The notes below the pieces were generated by a model that made no database searches, was not told the DNA's origin, and worked only from the letters and a program-made list of their open reading frames with translations. The position numbers and the translations under genes were made by a program. A stretch of DNA of 64,000 nucleotides from Lepidostoma basale. Its lineage: Eukaryota; Arthropoda; Insecta; Trichoptera; Lepidostomatidae. The stretch is taken from positions 2,294,001 through 2,358,000 of the forward strand of contig JAHDVF020000211.1 in assembly GCA_022606425.2 (NCBI GenBank), in the 5' to 3' direction. The number at the start of each line of letters is the position of its first letter. Position 1 is the stretch's first letter. Positions 42,701 through 53,439 of this stretch are shown here, piece after piece.

Positions 42701-43149
42701 ACAATGTGTTATGCAGAATTTTAACGATTAAATAAAAAAGTGAGTGTGTTTTACTTAGAAGCTTTTTGGGATTAGTGTGTTCGCTTTGTAGAGTTGAATT
42801 AATACCCAAAGATTTATCACTTCATCTGCGAGTTGTAATAAATATCACTCATTTTGTTTTTCTTACTTCCGTACTTAGCAACCTTGTTTTTCTACGTAGA
42901 AATAAATCGTGGTTTGGAATTTGAAATGACATGAATTTATTTTCTTAGGCTTATCTATGAAAAAGCTTGGAGTTGACAGAGCAATGATGGAAGTAGGATC
43001 AATACCGTAGAAATGAGGTCATATTATAGAAGTAAGATAATATAAATTAAGAAGCGGTCCGGAATATTCACTCTAGAAATATCAGAAAATATCTTGAGAG
43101 CATTTTGAAATGAATCCTCATTAAGTATACTAAGTAACGTAATAACAAA
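42701..43149. other. AT-rich intron, nothing recognised
   Basis: About 450 bases; at 42950-43050 a LINE-A-like AAGCTTGGAGTTGACAGAGC piece is too short to call firmly. Confidence 0.4.
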
Positions 43150-43690
43150 ATAACCATCACACCGTCTCCTTGGAGGGGTAAGTCGAAAAAATTGACCGAC
43201 ACATTGTTCATCGACACATACTTCTCTCGATTCCTCTACACTCATACATCGTCTCATGCACGCACGTCTATTTCTCTTACTTATTATTATTATTATTAAT
43301 ATTGAAATTATTTTTATAATTATTACACTTATTGAATTTTTTATTATTATAATAATAATTATTATTATTGTAATTATTATTTTAACGATTATTATTATCA
43401 TAATTATTGTAATTATAATAATAATGATAATTACAATTATTATTGTTATCATTATTATTAATAATAATAATTGAAAATGCAGATATTAGGAAGGAATGTC
43501 GAGTGAATAAAGTATTATGAATAAAATATGAAAGTAGCACAGCGTTGGTTTGGTAAGAAAGAATGGTTTAGAAAATTTACGTTAACGATGTAAATGGAGT
43601 ACGGTCTCGAGGGAGACCGGCGAAAACATGGGATGACCAAATCAATCAAATTTTAAAGGTCGGCCAAACAAAGTGCCGAGAAACTACGAG
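43150..43690. mobile_element. LINE-A tail (-), AT microsatellite, LINE-A piece (+)
   Basis: 43150-43275 is a minus LINE-A end cut inside the 'SKRNRRACMR' region. 43276-43475 is an (ATT/AAT)n tract. 43480-43690 is a plus LINE-A piece with 'VNDVNGVRSRGRPAKTWDDQ'. Long frames rich in isoleucine across the tract are artefacts of the repeat. Confidence 0.75.
43276..43475. repeat. (ATT/AAT)n microsatellite
   Basis: About 200 bp of imperfect ATT and AAT trinucleotides, broken by short A/T variants; it changes strand bias in the middle (AATAATAATTATTATT), so it can fold back on itself. Confidence 0.9.
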
Positions 43691-44060
43691 TGATCCAAAG
43701 AGCCATGGAAAGAGCCATGTTAGGAATAAGCCTAAGAGACAGAGTTAGAAACGATACGGTGGGAGAAAAAACAAAGGTCACTGACATCATCCACCGGGTG
43801 GCGACTCTAAAATGGCAGTGGGCAGGTCACGTAGCCAAAAGCTCAGATGAAAAATGGAAAAGAAGACTGTTCACTTGGAGACCGTGGACGGCAAAGAGAA
43901 ATGCAGGGCGACCGTAACTACGATGGAAGGATGATCTGAACAGACACGTGAGAATAACCTGGATGGATTCCGCAGTCTGCATAAGACAGAGTGACATGGA
44001 AGCGAATGGAGGAGGCCGTTGTCCGGGAGTGGACAGGAATAGGCTGAGGAAGAAGAAGAA
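43685..44060 (+). mobile_element. LINE-B 3' fragment
   Basis: An open frame of 75 codons with 'IQRAMERAMLGISLRDRVRN' and 'RVATLKWQWAGHVAKSSDEK', tail GAAGAAGAAGAACAAGAA. It is very close to the copy at 47262-47850 (both share ACGGTGxGAGAAAAAxxAAAGGTCACTGA), so both inserted recently relative to other copies. Confidence 0.85.
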
Positions 44061-44214
44061 CAAGAATAAGATGTTTTTTCTATTTTAAGTGCGCCGTTTT
44101 GTAAAATCAATTACTCCAAGGGACTCGGAAAAGACTGCCCGAACAGTGTAGTCTTTTGTAGTTTCGTGACAGACATGAAATACAATTAATGAAATATAAT
44201 TATTATATTGTATT

Positions 44215-44350
44215 TGACTGATTTGATAGTGCCACTTTTTTCTCGGTCTTCGTATTTTCTAGTTTCGTTTACATATACTTTATTCACCATTCTGTCTTCA
44301 TGAGTCTTTCCACGAGTCTGAACTATCTTAATAACCCTTTCACTACTCAG
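44215..44350 (-). mobile_element. LINE-A internal fragment
   Basis: TTTGATAGTGCCACTTTTTT through CCATTCTGTCTTCATGAGTC, without tail. Degenerate. Confidence 0.6.
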
Positions 44351-44659
44351 TTTACTTCAGTAAATTAGTCCAAAAAGAATTTGAAAAAAAAATTCAAAAG
44401 ATGCATTAACAATGTTCATTCATCATTTTCCTCACAGACCGTGATTTCCGGCGTCGCGCGTCGTCAAGATTCTAAGTGTCTCTGACAGAATTCAGTACTT
44501 GGTATTTTTTAACATATCATTCAAAAACGAAAGAGTCGGATATCGGGTACTTAGCCCTACAAAAGAATATCAAAGGTAACTAATGCAGGTGACGTTGTTG
44601 ACGATAAAGTATATTGTATCAAACCTCTGGTGGTATGTGTAAGATGTAATATTTTATTT
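44351..44659. other. Intronic DNA, nothing recognised
   Basis: About 310 bases without features. Confidence 0.45.
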
Positions 44660-44795
44660 ATTGTTTCTTAAACAATGATGTTAAACTCCATATTAAATAA
44701 ATAATACGTAAGAAAACGTCTGATTTCTAGAAGTTTTATTATATTATTTTGTGAAAGACATGTTTCGCCTGTCTTAGCCATTAGATAATGATAAT
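44660..44795. repeat. FB3 single arm
   Basis: TTGTTTCTTAAACAATGATG, AAAACGTCTGATTTCTAGAA and GACATGTTTCGCCTGTCTTA, ending at the core. The opposite arm is absent. Confidence 0.75.
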
Positions 44796-44796
44796 C

Positions 44797-44935
44797 AGGT
44801 GGTGGTCTAGGGGATAGAATGCTTGGCTCCTGATCCAGGGACTTGAGTTAAAGCCTGGACACGACCAAATTCCTTCTTCATTATAATGAGCAATTTTCTG
44901 CTCATATTTTAGATTGTCAAATAATTTTTTATGCC
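44797..44935 (+). mobile_element. SINE-2 copy
   Basis: The head GGTGGTGGTCTAGGGGATAG and TTGGCTCCTGATCCAGG match 25216-25290. The B box is damaged (GAGTTAAAGCC). Confidence 0.75.
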
Positions 44936-44939
44936 ATTG

Positions 44940-45330
44940 ATTCAAATCCTTCATTCATTCATTCCTTTCTCGACGCTACATCCCGGTGTGGGACTTGGCC
45001 TCCTCCACAACGGCCCTCCACTGACTTCTGTCTCTGGCCATCTCTCTCCATTTCCCAGCTCCTTCCATTTTCTCCCAATCTTGTTCTACGCAATCCCCCC
45101 ATCTTTTCCTCGGTCTGCCTCTTGGTCTTTTTTCGCGATCCACCCATCTGGATATAATTTGTGGTGTTCTACCCTCTGGCATTCTTTCCACATAGCCAGC
45201 CCAACGTAGGCGTTGAGACTTACAGAATATCACTACTGTTTCCTGGTTAATTAGTACTTCAAGTTCAAGGTTTCTTTTAATTCTATAAGTCCCATCCTCC
45301 AGCGTGGGTCCAAATTTTTTTCTCAGTATT
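44940..45330 (-). mobile_element. LINE-G C-terminal fragment
   Basis: An open minus frame of 85 codons: 'SQRLRWAGYVERMPEGRTPQ', 'RPRGRPRKRWGDCVEQDW', 'REMARDRSQWRAVVEEAKSH'. It ends in an ATGAATGAATGAA tail. Typical LINE ORF2 C terminus; clade not assigned. Confidence 0.8.
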
Positions 45331-45839
45331 TATGATTCAAATTCTTGGAGTTATTTAATATTTTATCAGAAACACTTTTAAAAAAAAATTTATATTACTC
45401 GTATATTTTCACTTTTCAGAAACGTGTTCAGGACACACAAGCCCTTCCTAAGTGAAAAAATTTAACAATAAAATGAAACAACATCTTTTCTTACATACTA
45501 AACGAAAAACCTAAAAAAAAGTTTGAGGGAAGGGGGGGGGGGGGAGAATTATGTCTAGGGGAAAAGTTAATTGTTATAATATTTTGTTAATATTATGGGA
45601 AAGAAGAAACAAATCAATTATTGGACTGGAGTCGTCTACTTTGTGGTTGGCTGTGCAACACAATAAGAGGGAGTTTAAATGTATTAATATTTCTCAAGAG
45701 AGCATACCAGTATTTTTCCTTTGCCTCCTCCACATGAAAATATCCTCGACTTCGCATATTTACCTTATCCTAGAGTTACGTTAGTGTGTCAGCATATAAG
45801 TGTTCACAAGGGTAGGTGAGTACTATATCTACTTCCTAT
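45331..45839. other. Intronic DNA with a G16 run
   Basis: A run of about 16 G (45530-45545) lies after AAGTTTGAGGGAA. A 77-codon frame (45551-45784) shows no family features. Confidence 0.5.
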
Positions 45840-46140
45840 CGTCATACAATTTCTGAAGAGCTGTAGCCTTCTTGATGATTTTATCCCAAGCTCCACGATC
45901 CTACGCCTATTGTTCCCAACAGTCAGTTTCGCCCAACCTAGCCAGATCAACCTGAACATTATCCATAAGGCGTCGTCTAGGCCTTCCTAGAGGTCTTACT
46001 CCGGTCGGTCTTGGCGCGTGCCGGATATTGATTGCTCTGGTTTCATTGGCTCGTCATTTATGCTAGATGACTAGTTATCATTGTGCTCGTTATGAGGAGC
46101 TGCAGGGTCATTGCACGGATCAGGGTGATATTTTTAGTGG
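45840..46140 (-). mobile_element. LINE-D fragment
   Basis: CTGAAGAGCTGTAGCCTTCT, CCTGAACATTATCCATAAGG and GTCTTACTCCGGTCGGTCTT match the copy at 58280-58850 and allow the split there to be seen. Confidence 0.6.
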
Positions 46141-46549
46141 TAAGTGGGATATTTTTTTCCATGCCGCTACCGTAGAAGTACGTCTACATTTTACTATATC
46201 GAATTTAAAAAAGGTTAACGGAAGTTGCAGATTGTACGAATCTCTGTATGAAAATATATTCAAATGCCAGTAGCTAATAATGTTCAAAGGAATAGTGAAT
46301 ATCGAATATTATTGAATCGTATACCTTTAGAAATTCTGTTATTAATTGTTAATAAGTTCTTCTGTTTCAGACAGGTTGGTTTTCGGTTATATCAATATTA
46401 ATTCTAAAGCTTACCCCACCATTAGGAAAACTACATTGTTACATTTAAAATTTCTCAAAGGGGGACTTAAAATATATTAATCCTTATCACAAGTACGACT
46501 ATGGGGGTCTTGTTGCTTCACAAATATCACTACTCTACTTTTCCACCCG
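46141..46549. other. Intronic DNA, nothing recognised
   Basis: No frame or repeat recognised. Confidence 0.45.
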
Positions 46550-46715
46550 CTTATGAAATAGTATATTCAATAAAATGACATTTGATAATGCCTTGGCATG
46601 TCGAAATATGTTGTTCTCATCAAATTTATGAAAAAATCTAGAAAACAGACGTTTTTATTCGTATTTAGTATTTCATATAAAGTTTTACATAATTCTTCAA
46701 GAAACACTTAATAAC
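46550..46715. repeat. FB3 single arm
   Basis: It opens with GATAATGCCTTGGCATGTCG, continues AGAAAACAGACGTTTTTATT and ends at TTCTTCAAGAAACACTTAAT. Confidence 0.7.
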
Positions 46716-46734
46716 AAAACGGTATAGAAATATG

Positions 46735-47250
46735 TCCACTAAAGCAAAGTTGGCAGTACAAAATTGAGATCTATTGCCAACCTTTATGTATGGAAGTGAA
46801 GCCTCGAGCTGGTAAAAGAAGGATGGAAGTAGGATAAATGCCGAAGAAATAAGATCATTGAGAAGAATGTGCGGGAAAACGATAAATGATAGAATACCGA
46901 ATGACGAAATAAGGAAGAAATGTAAGGGATATGGTAGCATAATAAATACAATAAAAATAGGGTCCTTGAGATGATTTTAATATATGAAACGAATGGACGA
47001 GAGGAGAACGGTTGAATTGTTGTATACAAGCAGTGTAAGTGGAAAGAGAAGCCCCGGAAGACCAAGGAAAGCATTGAATAACTAAATATATTGAAAGGCG
47101 GCCACATTCGAAGTCGGAAGAATTGACGAACGTGCATGTTACGATGTATGAATGTATAATATTCTAGAGATGTATGTCAGTAAAGAGCAGTATGGCGGCC
47201 CATACTATTTGCCTATCCCTTCGGTGAAACGGCATGATGGTTAGTTATTT
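46735..47250 (+). mobile_element. LINE-A 3' fragment, diverged subfamily
   Basis: It carries GCCTCGAGCTGGTAAAAGAA, GGCGGCCACATTCGAAGTCG and the end CGGTGAAACGGCATGATGGT plus TTAG. It shares the GGCGGYCACAT variant with 14090-14302. Confidence 0.8.
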
Positions 47251-47261
47251 AGTTAAGTTAA

Positions 47262-47850
47262 TTTGCCCAATCGAATTGGGCCGAGATAACCAAACCGCAG
47301 AGCTAAAAAGAAGAATTGGACTAAGCTGGGCTGCTTTCGGAAACATAAGTTACATTCTTAAAAACCGGAAAATACTGATCCTGAAACGAAAAGTCTATGA
47401 CACCTGCGTTCTGCCAGTTGGTATTTATGCTCTTGAAACTGTCACATTGTCCAAACAAAGTGCCGAGAAACTACGAGTGACCCAAAGAGTCATGGAAAGA
47501 GCCATGTTAGGAATAAGCCTAAGAGACAGAGTCAGAAACGATACGGTGAGAGAAAAAATAAAGGTCACTGACATCATCCACCGGGTGGCGACTCTAAAAT
47601 GGCAATGGGCAGGTCACGTAGTCAGAAGCTCAGATGAAAAATGGACAAGAAGACTGCTGACTTGGAGACCGTGGTCGTCCTGCAAGGAGAAGTGCAGGGC
47701 GACCGCAACTACGGTGGAAGGATGATTTGAACAGACACCTCGGATCCTCATCTAGATGCAGTCTGCCCAAGACAGAGTGACATGTAAACGAATGGAGGAG
47801 GCCTTTGTCCAGGACTGGACGAGAATAGGCTGAGGACGAAGAAGAAGATA
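47262..47850 (+). mobile_element. LINE-B 3' fragment, best preserved
   Basis: An open frame of 163 codons (47234-47725) covers 'IELGRDNQTAELKRRIGLSW', 'KVYDTCVLPVGIYALETVTL', 'SAEKLRVTQRVMERAMLGIS' and 'DIIHRVATLKWQWAGHVVRS'. A frameshift follows, then a GAAGAAGAAGA tail. Upstream truncation lies at the junction with LINE-A. Confidence 0.87.
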
Positions 47851-48604
47851 ATATGCTGGTAATCTTTTTATTTTTTGTACATAATTCCGAAGTTTTAATT
47901 TTAGCAAATTTAAGTTAAAATACAAATTATAGTGTACATTTCGTAACGAAATAACCAACGTTATTTACAGGACATAAAATAATAATGAAATTAGTTAAAT
48001 GAAAGTCAGGAGGAAATTCCTCGTGCGCATTACTCCGGTTAACTTAAATTTCTAGGTCTTAAGTTTATGGCCCCAAATACTCCAGGAAAGCCTAAACTAA
48101 GTAAAAATTTACGACAGCGCTTCCTATAAAAGCTAAGTTTTGATGTGTCTTCGCAAGGACACTAAAATATAAGAAGATTAATTTTTTACATACTCTCGTT
48201 TTTGGAAATATCAAAATAGCGATTTGGGTAATTCCAAAATTTTTAGTGTCAATAGTAATGGAGATACGCGAGACCATTGTTACGGAAAATGTAGATTTTT
48301 TGATAAGATAAATAGGCATTTTCAATCTTTTGTGTCTAGCAAAGTCGTATAGTTGGGTTTTACCACGAAATTCGAAACTGTGGAGTAAGATAAAGACGTA
48401 ATAAATTGTCGAGCTCAAGGTCGGGAAGCTTGAAAAATGTTCTAGGAAATGTGGGTGAATGCATATTTTTGTGTTGTTTAAATATGAAGCAGTGTCATAA
48501 ATGCAAAATAGTGTGATGACTATAGTTTGCTCGATATTAAAAATTAGTTATGGGAGTACGAGTACATAAAAAGAAACCAGAACTTTCAATCTAAATCTCT
48601 CTCT
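47851..48604. other. Intronic DNA, nothing recognised
   Basis: A 108-codon minus frame at 48092-48418 has no recognisable motif and a composition typical of random AT-rich frames. Confidence 0.4.
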
Positions 48605-49140
48605 AACTAACTAACCATCACGCCGTCTCCCCGAAAGGGTAGGCAGAAAGAATGGACTGTCACATTTTAACCGATGCGGCACTCCATCCTTCTCTTTTCG
48701 CCCCGCGGGACACGCGGTGTGATGGGTTGCGAACCTCAACGCCACCAATAGGCATCTCCCGCGCACACTTCGATTATTCAACGTCTACATAATAAATCTA
48801 AAACAAATTATATAAAATACAATGATATAAAATAAAATAACACATAACACATTAAAATAATTTAACGAATAATGTTATTTTAGATGGTGCACTTGTCGTC
48901 AGCTGGACGATCCGGACATTTGTGTTTATTTAATTTTTTATTCCACTGTTTTCATTTAAGTGCCTAATTAAAATTAGGCACTTAAAACAACCCAACACCA
49001 GCAAAAACTTGAAAATTTGATTGAAGAATTTATTCAAATTGTCATTGGAACAAATGAAAAATTTATTTTTACACCTGTCAAAATTATTTTTATAAACGAA
49101 AAAACTTGTATTATTTTAACATCAGAAAAGTGAAAACGTA
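48605..49140 (-). mobile_element. TAG chimera, long copy
   Basis: It includes tail, terminal block, hairpin body and the whole leader up to TTTTAACATCAGAAAAGTGA. The leader holds AAGTGCCTAATTAAAATTAG, a short inverted repeat of TAATTAGGCACTT. Confidence 0.8.
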
Positions 49141-49189
49141 AATCTAAATCTTATAAACACAAAAATCTCTCTCAAAAAATAATATTTTC

Positions 49190-49380
49190 CTTTTTAGTGT
49201 TTCTTGAACAAATATGTAAAACTTCTCATATCAGATTTTAATAACATCTGTCAGATCATGTAAACAATTTTATACTATTTTTAAAATGTATCTTTATAAT
49301 ATGTATCACTAAAAATATAATAAAACTTCTAGAAAACTGACGATTTCGTTCGTATTAATTAATAATTTCCTAATTTTACA
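49190..49380. repeat. FB3, eroded fold-back
   Basis: GTGTTTCTTGAACAAATATG on the left and AAACTTCTAGAAAACTGACG on the right; the core is heavily changed. Confidence 0.6.
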
Positions 49381-49434
49381 CTATATTTCTAGATCTAAAC
49401 TATATTAGTAACCAAATATAATTTTTATCTCTCT

Positions 49435-49570
49435 TCTTCTTTTGGTATCGTGTCAGATCATCCCCCCCCTCCAACTTTGCGATCCCTGCTGCGAAAGCAT
49501 CTCTGTCCCGCGCTACTCGAATCAGGTTCTCAACTCCTCTCATTCCTGTATAATCTCATATCATTCACGG
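49435..49570 (-). mobile_element. LINE-H 3' fragment
   Basis: It starts TCTTCTTCTTTTGGTATCGT and has CATCTCTGTCCCGCGCTACT. It is like 62805-62905, where the order TTCTTCTT, GTGCCCTGTCAGG, GACGTTGGCGATCA is clearer. A C8 run lies at 49464-49471. Confidence 0.55.
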
Positions 49571-49599
49571 TAGATTTCTTCCAAAACATTTGAACAACC

Positions 49600-49795
49600 T
49601 AAATTTATACTTAATACGAATGAAAACGCCGGTTTTCCTCTCTAAGGCATTATCGAATCTATATATTTGATGTTGCCTTAGACAGGCGAAACATTTTCAC
49701 ATAAATGATAATAAAACTTGTATAAAAGAAACATTTTTAATCGTGTTAATCTTTCAATATGGAGTTTTACAACATTGTTCAAGAATCAATGAATA
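49600..49795. repeat. FB3 copy with clear core
   Basis: The core TTTGATGTTGCCTTAGACAG-GCGAAAC (about 49667-49693) has a paired GCCT/AGGC stem before GAAAC. The arm ends at TTGTTCAAGAATCAATGAA. Confidence 0.7.
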
Positions 49796-50299
49796 TGAAA
49801 TGAGTACGCTTGCTTTATAATTTCTTATCTTTTCTTAAAAATATATTCTTGGAATTCATTTGATAGAGAAAACAAAAAAAATAATTTGTAGATTTTATTA
49901 AAAAATATACTAATAAGAAAATTGAAATTTTAAACTTTTTTTCCAGTATATTGCTTCACCTTAGAAATTTGATAAAATATGGGCTACCCTTGAAACATAT
50001 AATAAAAACCCTTTTGTAAAAAGTATAAAGTAGGTGAAAAATTAAAAAAATAAATGTTTAAGTTAATCAAGAAAAATCATGGAAGTTTTTTTCTCAATTT
50101 ATAAAACGCCTTTGACGAAAAATGTCGTAACTTTTACAATAAATAAACTAGTAGATACTCGTATAGTAAGAGTATATATACGTACCATATAATATTTCAT
50201 ACTTTCAGTGGAAATTTAGAAAGTTATTGAGAGTTTTTAACTCACAATGAATAACTTTTAACATATATTCCACAAAAGCTTTTATTTAAAATAATTTTA
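49796..50299. other. AT-rich intron, nothing recognised
   Basis: About 500 bases, very AT-rich, no features. Confidence 0.5.
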
Positions 50300-51095
50300 A
50301 CTAACCAAACAACCATACGCTGTCTTCCCGAAAAATGAAGGCAGAAATAATGGACCGCCACACTTTTCTTTCCTGACATACGTCTCTCACTTTCTCAACA
50401 TTCATACATCATGTCATGCACGCACGTCGATTTCTCCGACTCCTCAAGTGGTCTTGTTTAAATAAATAAATGTATGGTCAAATAAAATAAAATCTTTTAT
50501 TATTATTATTTTGTTGAATCGCTCTTTACATCATGACAGCATGAACCAAATCGATGTAAAGGATATTAAAGCTATCATAGTGATTCTCGTGACATATGAT
50601 AGGCTTGCGACTAAATCTCGTGACTCGTGATCTATCGCGATTTATTATCACGTGAATCCTACACTAGACCAAAGACAAAGTGACAATCACACTGCCCTCT
50701 CCGGGAATCGAACCCGGAACCTTCGGGGTGGCAGTCAATGCACTTATCACTCGGCCACGAAGGTCGTCATGCACGCACGTCGCTTTCTCCGACATGTAAT
50801 ATTTGATTGATTTCATTGTGCCTCCTCGACCTTCCTCTTTTTCTAACTCCGTTCACGTCGTTTCTTCACCATTTTGTCTTCACTCATTCTTTCCTTTTTC
50901 ATTCTCCTAGTAGTTTCAAGTGTTAATGTTCAGAAGTGAAGCTTGGAGTTAAATATTTAAACGATTTGATTATGCCACGTTTTCCTTACCTTCCTGTAAT
51001 GCTTATTCTGTTAACGTCGTTTACAAATATTTTCTTTATCATTCTTTCGTCATTCATTCTTTCCATGTGTCCAAACAATCCCAACGAGACTTTTG
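50300..51095 (-). mobile_element. LINE-A copy or copies interrupted by SINE-1
   Basis: The part at 50300-50460 ends in GCACGTCGATTTCTCCGACT. The part from 50769 begins again with CATGCACGCACGTCGCTTTC, repeating that segment, and runs to about 51095. Either two LINE-A copies are present, or the SINE arrived with a duplication of about 40 bp. Confidence 0.75.
50505..50768 (-). mobile_element. SINE-1 with internal duplication
   Basis: B box GGTTCGATTCC (50704-50714, complement) and A-box region TGGCCGAGTGA. The middle carries two copies of a GATTCTCGTGACATATGATA-like segment, so the copy is longer than usual. Confidence 0.75.
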
Positions 51096-51251
51096 TTATT
51101 AAAAAAATCATACGAATGAAAAGCCTGTTTTCTAGTAATTTTGTTATATTTTATGTAAATTACACTTTTTGCCTGTCTAAGGCATTATCAATTATATTAT
51201 CTACATTTCGCCTAAGACAAGCGAAACGTGTCATCCACATAAAATATAATA

Positions 51252-52530
51252 TTAGGTCCTTACATATGAAATTGGCGTTTTGTATGGGAGGAACATAAAG
51301 TTTTTTTTTTTTAAATACAATATATTTATTTAATCAAAGTATGTACCATTGCTATCTATGTACTTTTGCCATCTCATAGGTAGTTCATCGATCCCTTTAC
51401 TAAAAAAAACATTCGGACGGGAATCAATAAAATCTTTGAAGTCGGTTTGGACTGCCCCATCGGAGTTGAATTTTTTCCCTTGCAAGAAGTTATCCAAATT
51501 TCAAAAAAAATAGTAATCTGTTGGGGCAAGGTCCGGAGAGTACGGTGGATGTCTTAGACATTCCAATTGAAGCTCTTCTAATTTGGTAGCCGTCTGTTGT
51601 GCAGTGTGTGGTCTAGCGTTATCATGAAGCAGCAGTGGCCTAGAGCGATTAACCAGCCTCGGTTGTTTAGCAGCTAGCTTTTCCATCATGGTTTGCAGTT
51701 GCTGACAATAGACATCTGCCGTAATCGTCTGGCCAGATTTAAGAGAGCTGTAGTGAACGACACCAGCACTAGTCCACCAAACGCTCACAAGTAACTTTTT
51801 TGGGGTCAATTTTCGCTTGGGGCGTGGTTTGGCTGGTTCGGCAGGGTTCAGCCATTGCGATGAGCGCTTCCGATTATCATACAGGATCCATTTTTTATCA
51901 CAGGTAATGATTCGATTCAAAATTCCTTCATTTTTGTGCTGGTTGAGTAATGCAACGCAGCAGTCAACGCGCGTTTGTTGATTTGCTTCACTCAATTCGT
52001 GAGGTACCAACCTTTCAAGCTTTTTCACATTCCCAATTTGCTTCAAGTGGATTAAAACAGTTTTATCACTAACACCGCAGCCTGCAGCTAACTCGGACGT
52101 GGTTTGCGATGGATCCGCTTCCACAATAGCCTTCAATTCTTCATTATCAACTTTGGTCTCCGGCCGTCCACGGGGCTTGTTCTGCAGGTCGAAATTTCCA
52201 GAACGAAAACGTTGGAACCAAAAACGCACTGTGTTTTCTTTTGCGGCACCGTCGCCATACACATCATTAATCCTTCGAGCCGTTTCTGCAGCACTGGTGC
52301 CACGGTGGAACTCGTACTCGTAAATAACGCGATATTTCAAGTTTTCCATTTTGTAAACTGAGTGACGCAAGGAAAAAAAACAATTGAGGAAAAAACAAAT
52401 GAATTATAATTTTCGGAACACAAATACTTAAGTAAATAGCTGTATAAATTTGAATTTGGAATTCTTCACCAAAGAGAAGATATTTGAGATCAAAGTTGCC
52501 AGTACGGCAAAACGCCAATTTCATATGTAA
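51252..52530 (-). mobile_element. Cecropia-type mariner, almost full length
   Basis: The element begins TTAGGTCCTTACATATGAAA after a TA (51250-51251). At the other end the inverted repeat (CGCCAATTTCATATGTAA) is followed by TA, but the last ~8 bases expected (GGACCTAA) are missing. Length about 1.28 kb, as for complete mariners. Confidence 0.9.
51330..52370 (-). pseudogene. Mariner transposase with one in-frame stop
   Basis: The frame runs from ATG at 52370 for 289 codons, meets TGA at 51501-51503, and stays open in the same frame for 56 more codons to TAA at 51330-51332. The total of 345 coding positions matches full-length mariner transposases. The N terminus has the paired helix-turn-helix region. 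The catalytic triad D,D34D is complete: 'TCDKKWILYDN' (usually TCDEKW), 'LLHDNARPHTA' and 'YSPDLAPTDY', with 34 residues between the last two. 'WVPHEL' reads 'LVPHEL' here. After the stop 'NLDNFLQGKKFNSDG' to 'YIDSNGTYFD' closes the protein. The family is close to the cecropia subfamily, which includes the human SETMAR-derived lineage. Confidence 0.92.
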
Positions 52531-52619
52531 TAAACTTCTAAAAAACGGACTTTTCATTCGTATTATTTATTTAATATTGAGTTATACATCATCGTTCAAG
52601 AACAATAATTTTCATTATT

Positions 52620-52830
52620 ATATTCATAACACTTTCATTTGCACTGCATTTACTTCTTACATTTGCATAAGACACTCTTTCGTATGCAGATTTACCGCAA
52701 AGTCGCATAAAATATCTAATTTCTACTGCTTTTTTTTTACTTTTTTATATTTTTCCCCTCTTCTCTCAAGTCAAGCTTCACTCCCATACACGAGGGTCGA
52801 TACAAGAACACTATTCATCTATGAGTTATT
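52620..52830 (-). mobile_element. LINE-A internal fragment
   Basis: CATTTGCACTGCATTTACTT to CACGAGGGTCGATACAAGAA, no tail; diverged. Confidence 0.65.
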
Positions 52831-53129
52831 TAAAGGACACATATTTAAAGGACAAAAAATAAAAAAAATGAAAACAACGCGTGATTCGTACATGAAAAAT
52901 TCATTGGGTATATCAGAATTCAGACTTCTTTCATATTATATTAATTCTGGTATTACTGTATGGAAATACGAAGTCGCAAAGTGAAGCACATGAATATACA
53001 ATGATTCGATCTAGAAGGCTTTATAATCCGTACGTAAAATACCATATATTCAAATCAATGTATATTTGGGATATTTCTAAGATGAAAGGAAATGCGAATA
53101 ATGCGGAGAGAAGTAATAATTATATAACT
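52831..53129. other. Intronic DNA, nothing recognised
   Basis: A frame of 166 codons (52484-52984) spans FB3, LINE-A and this stretch; its chimeric composition shows that it is accidental. Confidence 0.5.
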
Positions 53130-53420
53130 AACTAACCATCATGCCGTCTCCCCGAAAGGGTAGGCAGAAAGAATGGACTGTCACACTTTTACTGATGCGG
53201 CACTCCATCCTTCTCTTTTCGCCCCGCTGGAGACGCGGTGTGATGGGTTGCGAACCTCATCGCCACCAATAGGCATCTCCCGCGCACACTTCGATCGTCC
53301 AACACCCACAAAATAAATCTCAAACAAATAATATAAAATACAATGATATAAAATAAAATAAAAATAATTTAACACAAAATGTTATTTTTACTATTTAATT
53401 TATGTTCCACGAATCCACCA
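53130..53420 (-). mobile_element. TAG chimera
   Basis: Tail, block and body almost identical to 55480-55768; the leader is shortened at about 53420. Confidence 0.8.
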
Positions 53421-53439
53421 TTTAATAATTATATACGTA

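Larger units (their letters stand above)
51096..52615. repeat. FB3 fold-back split by a mariner
   Basis: The left arm (ACGAATGAAAAGCCTGTTTT at about 51112) and core are followed by AAAATATAATA (51241-51251). The arm then resumes after the mariner as TAAACTTCTAAAAAACGGAC (52531-52550) and ends at TCATCGTTCAAGAACAATAA. Removing the mariner restores a continuous FB3 arm. Confidence 0.85.

Noticed and set aside
43024..43474. Isoleucine-rich proteins on both strands
   Set aside because: They are translations of the (ATT/AAT)n tract.
52484..52984. 166-codon plus-strand gene
   Set aside because: It crosses FB3, LINE-A antisense and unrelated DNA; no family features.
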